The translations under genes and the position numbers were made by a program. From Microbacterium sp. BK668 (GTDB taxonomy: Bacteria; Actinomycetota; Actinomycetes; Actinomycetales; Microbacteriaceae), in contig NZ_SNWG01000001.1 of assembly GCF_004362195.1 (NCBI RefSeq), positions 992,001 to 1,056,000 on the forward strand: a stretch of 64,000 bases of DNA. Direction: 5' to 3'. Each line of letters begins with the position of its first letter. Positions within the stretch are counted from its first letter, which is position 1. Below are positions 43,773 to 52,429 of the stretch, one piece after another. The notes under the pieces are model-generated. The model was not told the DNA's origin and searched no databases. It was given only the letters and a program-made list of their open reading frames with translations.

Positions 43773-45143
43773 TCAGGCCCGGCGCGGCTTCGCGGGAGCG
43801 ACCGGGTCGCCGCCTCGCTCGCGCGGGAGGCGGATGGGGGTCGTGCCGGCGACCTCGTCGCTGAACTCCGCCCGGGCGGGACCGACGACGCGCAGCGGCA
43901 TGGTCTCGTCGATCGTGAGCCGGAATCGATGGGACGCCTGCCGGTGCACACGGCCGGAGACCAGCATCCACACCGCTCCGATCGAGAACGCCGCGACGGC
44001 GGCCAGGGCACCGAGGAGGATCGCCATCCGGGGTCCGTACTCTGCGGCGACCCAGCCGACGATCGGCGCACCGATGGGGGTGCCCCCCATCAGGATCGCC
44101 ATGTAGAGCGCGAGCACGCGCCCGCGCAGCGCCGGGTCGGTGGTCGTCTGCACGTAGCCGTTCGCCGTCGTGAGCATCGTGACGACCGCGAATCCCGTCA
44201 CCATGAGCGTCAAGGCGTACAGCCAGTACGTCGGCATGAAGGCCGAGACGGCGGCGGCGACGGCGAAAAGGGCGGTCCCGCCGATCACGACGCGGATGCG
44301 CGCGCGGTCGCGCCGGGCGGCGAGGAGGGCGCCCGTGAGCGACCCGATGGCGAGGATCGAACTCAGGAGACCGTAGCCGTCGGCTTCCTGGCCGAACTCG
44401 ATGGCCATCGTCGACGCGAAGATCGGGAAGTTCATGCCGAACGCGCCCAGGAGGAAGACCATCGCGAAGGCGACCATGAGATCCGGGCGCTTGCCGACGT
44501 AGCGGAAGCCGTCCGCCAGGCGTCCGGCGCCCCCCGTCTTGGCGCGCGGCACGAGCTCGCCGGGGCGGATGAGCGCGAGCGCGACGAGCATCGCGAGGAA
44601 TGTGGCGCCGTTGACGAGGAACACCCACCCCGTCCCGACGGCGACGATGACCACGCCCGCGACGGCGGGCCCGATCATCCGTGCTCCGTTGAAGGATGCC
44701 GCGTTCAGCGCCACGGCGTTCGAGGCGTTGTCGCGCGACACGACGTCGGAGACGAACGCCTGGCGGGCCGGGTTGTCGAAGGCCGCGACCATGCCGAGCG
44801 CGAAGGCGAAGGCGTACATGAGGAGGAGGGTCATCGCGCCCGCGAGGATCAGCACACCGATCGCGACGCCGAGGACGAGGAGGAGGGTCTGCGTGACCGC
44901 GAGCAGCTTGCGCCTCTCGAAGCGGTCGGCGACCCAGCCGGTGACGCCGACGAGGAGGAGCGGTGGAGCGAACTGCAGCGCCATCGTGATGCCCATCGCG
45001 CCCGCGTCGTTGTCGGTGAGCTCGGTCAGCACGACCCAGCTGAGGGCCGTGGCCTGCATCCATTGGCCGACGTTCGAGATGAGAGCTCCGACGAACCACA
45101 CGCGGTAGTTGAAGATCGAGAAGGAGCGGAACATGGCGCTCAC
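43773..45143 (-). CDS. MFS transporter, MarR-linked
   Basis: 456 residues from GTG 45143, which overlaps the MarR stop (GTGA). About 12 helices, in the MFS group with FRSFSIFNYRVWFVGALISNVGQWMQATALSW at the start, GVTGWVADRFERRKLLAVTQTLLLVLG (motif A), and ATFLAMLVALALIRPGEL. Likely exports a small toxic or signalling molecule. It forms an operon with the upstream MarR gene, which probably represses it. The C-terminal 75 residues are cytoplasmic and polar, longer than usual. Locus D hairpin follows the stop. Confidence 0.92.
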   Translation of the reverse strand: MSAMFRSFSIFNYRVWFVGALISNVGQWMQATALSWVVLTELTDNDAGAMGITMALQFAPPLLLVGVTGWVADRFERRKLLAVTQTLLLVLGVAIGVLILAGAMTLLLMYAFAFALGMVAAFDNPARQAFVSDVVSRDNASNAVALNAASFNGARMIGPAVAGVVIVAVGTGWVFLVNGATFLAMLVALALIRPGELVPRAKTGGAGRLADGFRYVGKRPDLMVAFAMVFLLGAFGMNFPIFASTMAIEFGQEADGYGLLSSILAIGSLTGALLAARRDRARIRVVIGGTALFAVAAAVSAFMPTYWLYALTLMVTGFAVVTMLTTANGYVQTTTDPALRGRVLALYMAILMGGTPIGAPIVGWVAAEYGPRMAILLGALAAVAAFSIGAVWMLVSGRVHRQASHRFRLTIDETMPLRVVGPARAEFSDEVAGTTPIRLPRERGGDPVAPAKPRRA

Positions 45144-45592
45144 AGCGCTGCCACCTCCCGCATGATCTCCGCGGCCTGTCGCAGGGTCTCGCGCTTGTCG
45201 TCGGAGAGGGCGGACAGTGCCCCCTCGAGCCACGCATCGCGGCGTCGCACGGTCTCATCCACGACGTCCAGGCCCTCGTCCGTGAGGGCGATGTTGACCT
45301 TGCGCCGGTCGGTCTCGTCGGGCGTGCGCGTGAGGTACCCCGACTCTTCGAGGCAGTTGACCGTGCGGTTCATCGAGGGCGCGGAGACGCGCTCGCGTTC
45401 CGCGAGCTCGCCCAGCGTGTGGGGCCCGTACATCTTGAGCGTCGCGAGCACCGCGAACTGTCCGTCGCTCATCGAGTCGATCGCGCGCTGTGCGCGCAGA
45501 CGCCGGGCGAGGCGGAAGGTGGCGATGCGGAGTTCGGATGCTTCGGTCGCGAGGTCTGGGGAATGGTGTCCAGCAGTCGCAGTCGTCTTCAT
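45140..45592 (-). CDS. MarR family regulator of the adjacent MFS gene
   Basis: 150 residues from ATG 45592; an upstream ATG at 45607 overlaps the -10 hexamer, so the shorter start is preferred. Winged helix: DSMSDGQFAVLATLKMYGPHTLGELAERERVSAPSMNRTVNCLEESGYL, wing DETDRRKVNIALTDEGL, then dimerisation helices. The first gene of a two-gene operon with an MFS transporter. TATGCT (minus strand, 45603-45608) lies inside a TTAGCA/TGCTAA inverted repeat, a probable autoregulatory operator. Confidence 0.92.
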   Translation of the reverse strand: MKTTATAGHHSPDLATEASELRIATFRLARRLRAQRAIDSMSDGQFAVLATLKMYGPHTLGELAERERVSAPSMNRTVNCLEESGYLTRTPDETDRRKVNIALTDEGLDVVDETVRRRDAWLEGALSALSDDKRETLRQAAEIMREVAAL

Positions 45593-45600
45593 CCTGATCG

Positions 45601-45626
45601 TTAGCATAGCTCATTAGCCTTGCTAA
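45601..45626 (-). promoter_or_regulatory. MarR operator and -10
   Basis: TTAGCA (45601-45606) and TGCTAA (45621-45626) form an inverted repeat. The minus-strand -10 TATGCT (45603-45608) lies inside it, as expected for a self-repressing MarR gene. Confidence 0.6.
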
Positions 45627-45689
45627 GTAAAGCGGCGCTCGTGGGCGAGCGCGGACATGTCGCGGCAGATCTCGGGCAGGCGCGGACGC

Positions 45690-45739
45690 GACGCGGCCGG
45701 CGGGACGCGGCCGGCGGGTCGCGGCCGGCGGGACGCGGC
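45690..45739. repeat. 14-bp tandem repeat (about 3.5 copies)
   Basis: GACGCGGCCGGCGG at 45690-45703 and 45704-45717, GTCGCGGCCGGCGG at 45718-45731, and a partial GACGCGGC at 45732-45739. Sits between the MarR operator and the hydrolase promoter. Confidence 0.8.
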
Positions 45740-45754
45740 ATCCTGTCCGCTCTC

Positions 45755-45760
45755 TAGACT
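45755..45760 (+). promoter_or_regulatory. Leaderless -10 hexamer TAGACT
   Basis: TAGACT ends 7 nt before the ATG of the alpha/beta hydrolase; no ribosome site. Confidence 0.5.
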
Positions 45761-45767
45761 CGTGCGC

Positions 45768-46616
45768 ATGCCCGAGTTCACCGATGCACACGGCATCGCG
45801 ATCGTCTACGACGTCCATCCCGCCGCGGCCCGGCCGCGCGCCGTCATCCAGCTGCTGCACGGTGTCGGCGAGCACGTCGGTCGGTACCGGGCGCTGATCG
45901 ATTCGCTCGTCGCGGCCGACTACACCGTGTACGCCGCCGACTTCCGCGGGCACGGGCGCACCGGCATGAAGCAGCACGGCACCGCCGACAAGCTCGGCCA
46001 CCTGGGCCCGGGCGGCCTCGGCGCGACGCTGGCCGGGATCTGGCAGCTGACCGGGATCATCCGCCAGGAGCACCCCGACCTCCCGATCGTGGTCCTCGGC
46101 CACTCCGGCGGATCCTTCCTCGCGCAGAAGCTCATCAACCAGCATCCCGAGGGTTACGCCGGTCTCATCCTGTCAGGCTCGGCGCTGCGGATGCCGGGGT
46201 ACCTCCGCACCGGCGGCCACAACAAGCCGTGGGCCGGCGAGAGCGCGACGGGCACCGAGTGGCTCGCGGCCGATCCCGAGGTGGGGGTGGCCTTCGCCGC
46301 CGACCCGCTCACCACGGGCGAGGCGCCGCTGAAGCTCTTCGGCCCCATCGAGGTCGCGAAGATCTACGGCCTGCCGCGCCGCAACCTCGGCCACGACATC
46401 CCGCTGCTCCTTCTCGTAGGGAGGGATGACCGGGTGGGAGGACCGCGCAGCGTGCACAAGCTCGCGGAGGCGTATCGCACGCGCTCGGGACTGACCGACA
46501 TCACGACGCTCGTGTACCCCGACGCGCGGCACGAGATCTTCAACGAGCTGAACCAGGCGGACGTCCGCGCCGACGTCATCGCGTGGCTGGGAGTGCGATT
46601 CCCGGCGCGGGACTGA
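45768..46616 (+). CDS. Alpha/beta hydrolase, monoacylglycerol-lipase-like
   Basis: 282 residues. Serine hydrolase with AVIQLLHGVGEHVGRYRALIDSLVAADYTVYAADFRGHGRT (oxyanion region HGVGEH), nucleophile Ser in VVLGHSGGSFLAQ, an acid in LLLLVGRDDRVGG, and His in YPDARHEIFNE. The HGxGEH plus DxRGHGxS layout is that of monoglyceride and lysophospholipase-type enzymes. It would be cytoplasmic (no signal peptide). Start chosen at ATG 45768, directly after a TAGACT hexamer, and not the upstream ATG at 45657 that reads through the tandem repeat. Confidence 0.88.
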   Translation: MPEFTDAHGIAIVYDVHPAAARPRAVIQLLHGVGEHVGRYRALIDSLVAADYTVYAADFRGHGRTGMKQHGTADKLGHLGPGGLGATLAGIWQLTGIIRQEHPDLPIVVLGHSGGSFLAQKLINQHPEGYAGLILSGSALRMPGYLRTGGHNKPWAGESATGTEWLAADPEVGVAFAADPLTTGEAPLKLFGPIEVAKIYGLPRRNLGHDIPLLLLVGRDDRVGGPRSVHKLAEAYRTRSGLTDITTLVYPDARHEIFNELNQADVRADVIAWLGVRFPARD

Positions 46617-46646
46617 GCCGGAAAGCGAACTCGTCACGGCGGATGG

Positions 46647-46707
46647 TTGACCTTCCCCCGCTGTTCGGGACATTCTGGCTCATAGCGGTGATGTGGGAGC
46701 GCTCCCA
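46647..46707 (+). promoter_or_regulatory. Cellulase promoter with perfect CebR/CelR box
   Basis: TTGACC (46647-46652) and CATTCT (46671-46676, 18-bp spacer) make a plausible promoter. TGGGAGCGCTCCCA (46694-46707) is a perfect 14-bp palindrome identical to the operator known for CebR in Streptomyces and CelR in Thermobifida, repressors released by cellobiose. It would sit just downstream of the start point. Confidence 0.9.
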
Positions 46708-46772
46708 CGATGTCGCACACCAACGCCGACGCGGACGTCGGCATGTCGATGACGACGCAATGGAGGACACGC

Positions 46773-48326
46773 ATGACCTCGACATCCCCCCGGAAGAGAC
46801 GGCTCGCGCTCGGTGCGGCGGCGGTGTTCGCCTGCTCGCTCGCACTCCCGCTCAGCGCGACCGGTGCGGCCGCCGCAGAGCCGGGGCTCGCCGGCTCCGA
46901 CCTCTTCGTCAACCCCTTCAGCACGACGCTCGAGGCGGCGCAGTCGCTGTCCGGCCAGGCGCGGGACGACGCTCAGCTGCTGGGCAGCATTCCCTCGGCG
47001 GAGTGGTTCACGAAGGGCACCCCGGCCGAGGTCGAGGCCGCCGCACGCGCGTACGTCGACGCGGCCGCGGCGGCCGGTCAGATGCCCGTGCTCGTCGCCT
47101 ACAACCTGCCGTTCCGCGACTGCGCGCAGTACTCCGCGGGCGGCGCCCTCGACACGGCGGCCTACACGGCGTGGATCGACGGGCTCGCCGCCGGCATCGG
47201 CGACCGGCCGGCTACGGTCATCCTCGAGCCCGACGGGCTCGGCATCATCCCGTGGTACACCACCATCAACGGCGACGAGGAGTGGTGCAAGCCCGCCGAG
47301 GCGGACCCCGCGACCGCGGCCGCAGCGCGCTTCGAGCAGCTCAACCACGCGGTCGACGCCCTCGGCGCGCTCGCGGCGACGTCGGTGTATCTCGACGGCA
47401 CGCACAGCGGGTGGCTCGGTGTCGGCGACATCAGCGATCGGCTCATCAAGGCGGGCGTGGAGCGCGCGACCGGCTTCTTCCTCAACGCCTCGAACTACGT
47501 CGAGACGGAGCGGCTGATCAAGTACGGAACGTGGATCTCGGACTGCATCAATCTGTCGGTGAACTCCTGGTGGGAGCCGCAGTGGTGCGCCAGCCAGTAC
47601 TACCCGGCGAACCCCGGCGACTTCTCGACGTGGGCGCTGACCGATGCCGCCTTCGCGCAGGCATACGCGGACACGGGGGTGACGAGGGACCCCGCCGCGC
47701 AGGCGCACTTCGTCCTCGACACCAGCCGCAACGGCCAGGGACCCTGGGCCGGGCCCGTCGCACCCTACCCGGGCGCGCCCGCGGGCGCTGACCCCGAGGT
47801 GTGGTGCAACCCGCCGGACCGCGGCCTCGGGGCACTTCCCACCACCGAGACGGGGAACCCGCTCATCGACGCCTATCTCTGGATCAAGGTGCCGGGCGAG
47901 TCGGATGGCAAGTGCTTCCGCGGCACCGCGGGCCCGCTCGATCCTGAGCGCGGCATGGAGGATCCGGCCGCCGGGCAGTGGTTCGTCGAGCAGGCGCGCG
48001 AGCTCATCCAGTTCGCCCAGCCCCCGCTCGCCCCGCTGGACTGCAACGTCTCGTGGAACGCCGCGAACGCGGGCAAGGGGTCGCTGGTCAAGCTGCACAT
48101 CGACGGCGCCGCCACCGGCCCGTGGACGCTGTCGTTCGTGCTGCCGACCGACGCGACGGTCACGAAGGCGACGCACGCGACGGTGGTGCAGGACGGGCGC
48201 AAGGTCTCGGTCACCTCGTCCGGATCCAAGCGCGGAAACGCCCCCGACGTCGTGCTCACCACGAAGGGCGCGGCCGATCAGCCGTGGATCTTCTGGCTCG
48301 ACGGGCGGGCCTGCACCTCGGCCTGA
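46773..48326 (+). CDS. Secreted GH6 cellulase
   Basis: 517 residues from ATG 46773 with GGAGG six bases upstream. Sec signal: KRRLALGAAAVFACSLALPLSATGAAAA. The catalytic GH6 domain (about residues 40-415) has LVAYNLPFRDCAQYSAGGA and ATVILEPDGLGIIPW (catalytic Asp region), and a C-terminal AYLWIKVPGESDGKCF signature. A 95-residue C-terminal module bounded by Cys (LDCNVSW ... GRACTSA) is a divergent CBM2-like fold with few of the exposed Trp residues. It cleaves beta-1,4 glucan. Cellobiose-dependent control is strongly indicated by the upstream CebR box. Confidence 0.93.
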   Translation: MTSTSPRKRRLALGAAAVFACSLALPLSATGAAAAEPGLAGSDLFVNPFSTTLEAAQSLSGQARDDAQLLGSIPSAEWFTKGTPAEVEAAARAYVDAAAAAGQMPVLVAYNLPFRDCAQYSAGGALDTAAYTAWIDGLAAGIGDRPATVILEPDGLGIIPWYTTINGDEEWCKPAEADPATAAAARFEQLNHAVDALGALAATSVYLDGTHSGWLGVGDISDRLIKAGVERATGFFLNASNYVETERLIKYGTWISDCINLSVNSWWEPQWCASQYYPANPGDFSTWALTDAAFAQAYADTGVTRDPAAQAHFVLDTSRNGQGPWAGPVAPYPGAPAGADPEVWCNPPDRGLGALPTTETGNPLIDAYLWIKVPGESDGKCFRGTAGPLDPERGMEDPAAGQWFVEQARELIQFAQPPLAPLDCNVSWNAANAGKGSLVKLHIDGAATGPWTLSFVLPTDATVTKATHATVVQDGRKVSVTSSGSKRGNAPDVVLTTKGAADQPWIFWLDGRACTSA

Positions 48327-48341
48327 CCCATAGCCAGCACA

Positions 48342-48403
48342 GCGGCGGAGACCCCGCCCGATGCGCCGCGACGAACCCGGCGCGTCGGTGGGATCTCCGC
48401 CGC
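48342..48403. terminator. Long stem-loop between convergent genes
   Basis: GCGGCGGAGA (48342-48351) pairs with TCTCCGCCGC (48394-48403). Inside, CCGATGCGCC and GGCGCGTCGG extend the stem. It separates the cellulase and the DEAD-box helicase genes and can terminate both. Confidence 0.7.
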
Positions 48404-48446
48404 CGTGCTTCGCGGCCGGGCACGGATGCCCGCGCCGCGACGTCGG

Positions 48447-50030
48447 TCAGCCGCGCGCGCGGCGGCCGGGCGTGCGCGAACCGCGGCGGATGTCGGCGAC
48501 AGTGCTGCCGGTCGTGAACCGCTGGGCGGACGAGGCGGGCCGGCCGGTCGCGGGCTGACCCGAGCGCGCGCCGCCGGAGGCCTGCGTGCCGGAGTGCTTC
48601 GGCGCCTGCTGCTTCGAGACGGCGTCGGCCGAGCGGCCGGCGCCGCCCTGGCGGCCGCCCTGACGCGCCGGCTGATCGGCCGCCTGGCCGGCGCCCCCGC
48701 GCCCGCCGCGGCGGCGCGATCCGCCGTTGCCGGACCCCTGGGAACCGGCGGTGGACGTGCCGGACCGAGCCCCGCCCGACCGCTGTCCGCCGGAGCGCTT
48801 GCCGCCGCCGGAACCGGAGGTCCGCTGCGCGGGTTCCGCCGACGGGGCGACGCGCGGGGCGGGCTCGCCGACGAGCTCGGCGACGGCGGAGTGCTCGGCC
48901 GTGACGGGCTCGAGGGGGGCCGCAACCTGCGCCTTCCGGAGGAGATCCTTGACCTCGCCGCGCTGCGCGTCGATCGCCACGGTGACGACGACGCCCTCGG
49001 CGCCGGCGCGGGCCGTGCGGCCCGAGCGGTGCAGGTACGCCTTGTGCTCGACCGGCGGGTCGACGTGGACGACCAGCTCGACCTCGTCGACGTGGACGCC
49101 GCGGGCCGCGACGTCGGTCGCGACGAGCACGCGCACGCCGCCCTTGTCGGCGGGGGCGCCGAACGCGGCGAGGTTGCGCTCGCGGGCGCCCTGCCCGAGG
49201 TTGCCGTGCAGATCGACGGCGGGGATGCCGGAGGCCGTGAGCTGCTTGGCGAGCTTCTTCGCCTGGTGCTTCGTGCGGGTGAAGAGGATGCGGCGGCCGC
49301 GGCCCGAGGCGAGGTGCCGGACGAGCTCGGTCTTGCCCTCGGCGGGCACGACGAAGACGCGGTGGGTCATGACGCCCTGCGGCACCGACTCCTCGTCCAC
49401 CTCGTGGAGGACCTGGTCGCGCAGGAAGCGCGTGACGAGCGTGTCGACGCCGCGGTCGAGCGTCGCGCTGAACAGCATCCGCTGCCCGCCCCGAGGGGTC
49501 GCGGTCAGGATGCGGGTGACACCGGGCAGGAAGCCGAGATCGGCCATGTGGTCGGCCTCGTCGAGCACGGTGATCTCGACGGCCGAGAGGTCGACGAGCT
49601 TCTGCTTCATGAGGTCTTCGAGGCGGCCGGGGCAGGCCACGACGATGTCGACGCCCGCGCGGAGCGCCTGCTCCTGAGGCTTCTGGCTGACGCCGCCGAA
49701 GATCGTGGTGACGGTCAGCCCCGAGACGTCCGCGAGCGGCTTGATCGTCGCGGCGATCTGCGTCGCGAGCTCGCGCGTGGGAGCCAGGACGAGACCGCGC
49801 GGGCGGCCGGGAGTTCGGCGGGCGGCGGATGCTCCGGACAGGCGCGCGACGAGGGGCAGCGAGAACGCGATCGTCTTGCCGGAGCCCGTGCGGCCCCGGC
49901 CGAGCACGTCGCGGCCCGCGAGCGAGTCGGGAAGCGTGTCGCGCTGGATCGCGAAGGGCTCGGTCTTGCCGGTCGCGGCGAGGACGGAGGAGAGGGCCTC
50001 GGGAACGCCGAGGTCGAGGAAGGAGGGCAT
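48447..50030 (-). CDS. DEAD-box RNA helicase
   Basis: 527 residues. Core motifs: Q-motif FAIQRDTLP, Walker A GRTGSGKT, Ia PTRELATQIA, GG, DEAD in TVLDEADHMADLG, SAT in MLFSATLD, and the C-terminal ATDVAARGVHVDEV and HRSGRTARAG. The last 140 residues are Gly/Ser/Arg/Gln-rich, an RNA-binding tail as in cold-shock helicases. It would remodel rRNA or mRNA structure. A long untranslated leader is likely (TAGCCT on the minus strand near 50193-50198, about 160 nt upstream), common for cold-regulated helicases. Weak ribosome site. Confidence 0.93.
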   Translation of the reverse strand: MPSFLDLGVPEALSSVLAATGKTEPFAIQRDTLPDSLAGRDVLGRGRTGSGKTIAFSLPLVARLSGASAARRTPGRPRGLVLAPTRELATQIAATIKPLADVSGLTVTTIFGGVSQKPQEQALRAGVDIVVACPGRLEDLMKQKLVDLSAVEITVLDEADHMADLGFLPGVTRILTATPRGGQRMLFSATLDRGVDTLVTRFLRDQVLHEVDEESVPQGVMTHRVFVVPAEGKTELVRHLASGRGRRILFTRTKHQAKKLAKQLTASGIPAVDLHGNLGQGARERNLAAFGAPADKGGVRVLVATDVAARGVHVDEVELVVHVDPPVEHKAYLHRSGRTARAGAEGVVVTVAIDAQRGEVKDLLRKAQVAAPLEPVTAEHSAVAELVGEPAPRVAPSAEPAQRTSGSGGGKRSGGQRSGGARSGTSTAGSQGSGNGGSRRRGGRGGAGQAADQPARQGGRQGGAGRSADAVSKQQAPKHSGTQASGGARSGQPATGRPASSAQRFTTGSTVADIRRGSRTPGRRARG

Positions 50031-50411
50031 GGGTGTGCTTTCAGGATGGCGCGCAGGCGGAAGCCTGAGCGAGAGGGGGGCGACAGCGCGGCCGCGATCG
50101 ATGGGGCAGCGCTCTGGATCGCCGATCGAAAGGACGTCGGGCCAGAAGGGCCGGAATCAAGACGTCGACGCAGCGGCGAGAAGCCGCACCCCCAAGGCTA
50201 GCAGGCGCCGACCGGAGGGAGCTGTGCGCCCGCCGGGCCCGGCATCCGACCGCGGCAGTGGCGAACCCACGCGTCCGCGCGCCGACCCTCCCATGCGCAC
50301 AGCGCGGATCGGTGGTCTCGGCCGGCGATGTGTGGGCTCGGGCGGTCAGCGTCGCGCAAGCCGGCGCGGGAGCCCGGACGCCGCCCGAGCGGGCGGCTCT
50401 AGGCTGATGCC
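50031..50411. other. 381-bp divergent intergenic region
   Basis: No coding region is supported here. It holds the probable helicase leader, with minus-strand hexamer TAGCCT at 50193-50198, and, at 50400-50405, the TAGGCT hexamer of the lipoate ligase gene (6 nt before its ATG). The remainder is GC-rich without a recognisable motif. Confidence 0.5.
50400..50405 (+). promoter_or_regulatory. Leaderless -10 hexamer TAGGCT
   Basis: TAGGCT ends 6 nt before the lipoate ligase ATG; no ribosome site. Confidence 0.5.
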
Positions 50412-51461
50412 ATGCACGGCGAATACAAGGTGCCCGGCGGGAAGCTCGTCGTCGTCGACCTCGAGGCGCGCGACGGGAGGATCGCCGACTTCCATCTCGC
50501 CGGCGACTTCTTCCTCGAGCCCGACGACGCGCTGCAGCGCATCGACGCAGCCGTGAACGGACTTCCCGTCGAGGCGGATGTCGCCACCATCGCCGCCGCG
50601 GTGCGCTCGGCGCTGCCCGAGGGAGCCCAGCTCCTCGGCTTCACACCCGAGTCGGTGGGCACGGCGGTGCGACGGGCACTCGTCACGGCGCCGGGATGGC
50701 GGGACTTCGAATGGGAGGTCGTGCACGACCGGCCCGTCTCGCCGCGCATGAATCTCGCCCTCGACGAGGTGCTCACGGGGCGTGTCGGCGACGGGCGTCG
50801 CAGGCCGACCCTCCGCATGTGGGAGTGGGACGAGTCCGCCGTGGTCATCGGATCGTTCCAGTCGTTGCGCAACGAGGTCGACCCCGACGGCGCCGAGCGG
50901 CACGGCTTCGACGTCGTCCGGCGGATCTCCGGCGGCGGCGCGATGCTCATGGGGGCGAACTCGATCGTCACGTACTCCCTCTACGTCCCGGCATCCCTCG
51001 TCGCCGGTATGACCTTCGCCGACTCGTACGCGTTCCTCGACGACTGGGTGCTGCAGGCGCTGCGCTCGCTCGGCATCGAGGCGACCTACCAGCCCCTCAA
51101 CGACATCGCGGGCCCGCAGGGCAAGATCGGCGGCGCAGCGCAGAAGCGGCTCGCCAATGGCGGCGTCCTGCACCACGCGACTCTGAGCTATGACATGGAC
51201 GGCCAGGTGATGACCGAGGTGCTGCGCATCGGTCGCGAGAAGCTCAGCGACAAGGGCACCGCCTCGGCCGCGAAGCGGGTCGACCCGCTTCGCCGCCAGA
51301 CGGGACTGTCGCGTCAGGCCGTGATCGAGCGCTTCATCGACACCTTCACGAACCTCTACGGCGCGGTGCCCGGACATATCACGGAAGAGGAATACGCCGA
51401 GGCCGAAGCCCTCGTCGAATCGAAGTTCTCGACCGACGCGTGGCTGCACCGGGTACCGTGA
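50412..51461 (+). CDS. lplA: Lipoate-protein ligase family protein
   Basis: 349 residues. An N-terminal accessory domain (MHGEYKVPGGKLVVVDLEARDGRIADFHLAGDFFLEPDDAL) resembles the small LplB/C-terminal domain of LplA and is fused in front of the catalytic BPL/LplA domain: SPRMNLALDEVLTG, LRMWEWDESAVVIGSFQSLRNEV, VRRISGGGAMLMG, and the Lys motif GPQGKIGGAAQKR. It attaches lipoate or octanoate to E2 subunits. TAGGCT ends 6 nt before the ATG. Its stop overlaps the methyltransferase start (GTGA). Confidence 0.88.
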   Translation: MHGEYKVPGGKLVVVDLEARDGRIADFHLAGDFFLEPDDALQRIDAAVNGLPVEADVATIAAAVRSALPEGAQLLGFTPESVGTAVRRALVTAPGWRDFEWEVVHDRPVSPRMNLALDEVLTGRVGDGRRRPTLRMWEWDESAVVIGSFQSLRNEVDPDGAERHGFDVVRRISGGGAMLMGANSIVTYSLYVPASLVAGMTFADSYAFLDDWVLQALRSLGIEATYQPLNDIAGPQGKIGGAAQKRLANGGVLHHATLSYDMDGQVMTEVLRIGREKLSDKGTASAAKRVDPLRRQTGLSRQAVIERFIDTFTNLYGAVPGHITEEEYAEAEALVESKFSTDAWLHRVP

Positions 51462-52378
51462 TCGATCCTCCGTCGCCCGGCCGCGTGTGGATCCACGAGG
51501 GCGACAACCTCGAGATCGTCCGCCGATTCGGCGACGGCTCGTTCACCATGGTCTACCTCGATCCGCCTTTCAACACGGGCCGCGTGCAGCAGCGCTCGGT
51601 CGAGACGGCCCACACCCGCAAGGCGCTCGGTCCGACGGATCAGGGGGCGACGGATGCCGCGGCCGTCGTCCGCCGCGGGTTCCACGGTCGCGAGTACGAG
51701 CGGCTGCGGGGAGACCTGCGCGCCTACGACGACCGCTTCGACGACTACTGGGGCTTCCTCGAACCGCGGCTCGCCGAAGCCTGGCGCGTGCTCGCCTCCG
51801 ACGGAACGCTGTATCTGCACCTCGACTACCGCGAGGCCCACTACGCCAAGGTGCTGCTGGACGCCCTCTTCGGGCGGGATCGGTTCCTCAACGAGATCAT
51901 CTGGGCGTACGACTACGGGGCGAAGACACGGCGGCGCTGGCCCACCAAGCACGACACGATCCTCGTCTACGTCAAGGACCCCGAGCGGTACTGGTTCGAC
52001 TCGGGAGCAGTCGACCGCGAGCCGTACATGGCTCCCGGCCTCGTGACGCCGGAGAAGGCCGCGCGGGGGAAGCTTCCCACCGACGTGTGGTGGCACACGA
52101 TCGTCCCGACGACCGGCCGCGAGAAGACCGGCTACCCCACGCAGAAGCCCGAGGGCATCCTCCGCCGAATCATCCAGGCGTCGACGCGCCCCGGCGACCG
52201 CGTCCTGGACTTCTTCGCCGGAAGCGGGACGACCGGAGCCGTCGCGTCGGCGCTGGGCCGGGATGCGGTGCTCGTGGACGACAATCCGGACGCCGTCGCC
52301 ATCATGCGGGCGCGGATCCCCCATGGAATCCAGGCTCACGTCGCGCCGGACCGAGTCCCACCGAGGTCGATCACGTAA
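51458..52378 (+). CDS. Orphan site-specific DNA methyltransferase
   Basis: 306 residues from GTG 51458, overlapping the lplA stop. An upstream in-frame GTG (51440) adds six residues. The catalytic motif IV YLDPPFNTG (Asp35) comes first and the AdoMet motif FFAGSGTTGAVASALGRDAVLVDDN last, the order of the beta class (N6-adenine or N4-cytosine). TQKPEGILRRII matches the motif before it. No restriction endonuclease or specificity subunit is nearby, so it is a solitary methyltransferase. The recognition sequence cannot be read. Confidence 0.9.
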   Translation: MIDPPSPGRVWIHEGDNLEIVRRFGDGSFTMVYLDPPFNTGRVQQRSVETAHTRKALGPTDQGATDAAAVVRRGFHGREYERLRGDLRAYDDRFDDYWGFLEPRLAEAWRVLASDGTLYLHLDYREAHYAKVLLDALFGRDRFLNEIIWAYDYGAKTRRRWPTKHDTILVYVKDPERYWFDSGAVDREPYMAPGLVTPEKAARGKLPTDVWWHTIVPTTGREKTGYPTQKPEGILRRIIQASTRPGDRVLDFFAGSGTTGAVASALGRDAVLVDDNPDAVAIMRARIPHGIQAHVAPDRVPPRSIT

Positions 52379-52429
52379 CAGGCATGTGTCGGACCCGACG
52401 AATTCCTGGTCAAACTCCCAGCTTGCGGT

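Noticed and set aside
45140..45607. MarR start at ATG 45607
   Set aside because: That ATG overlaps the TATGCT hexamer and the operator; ATG 45592 fits better.
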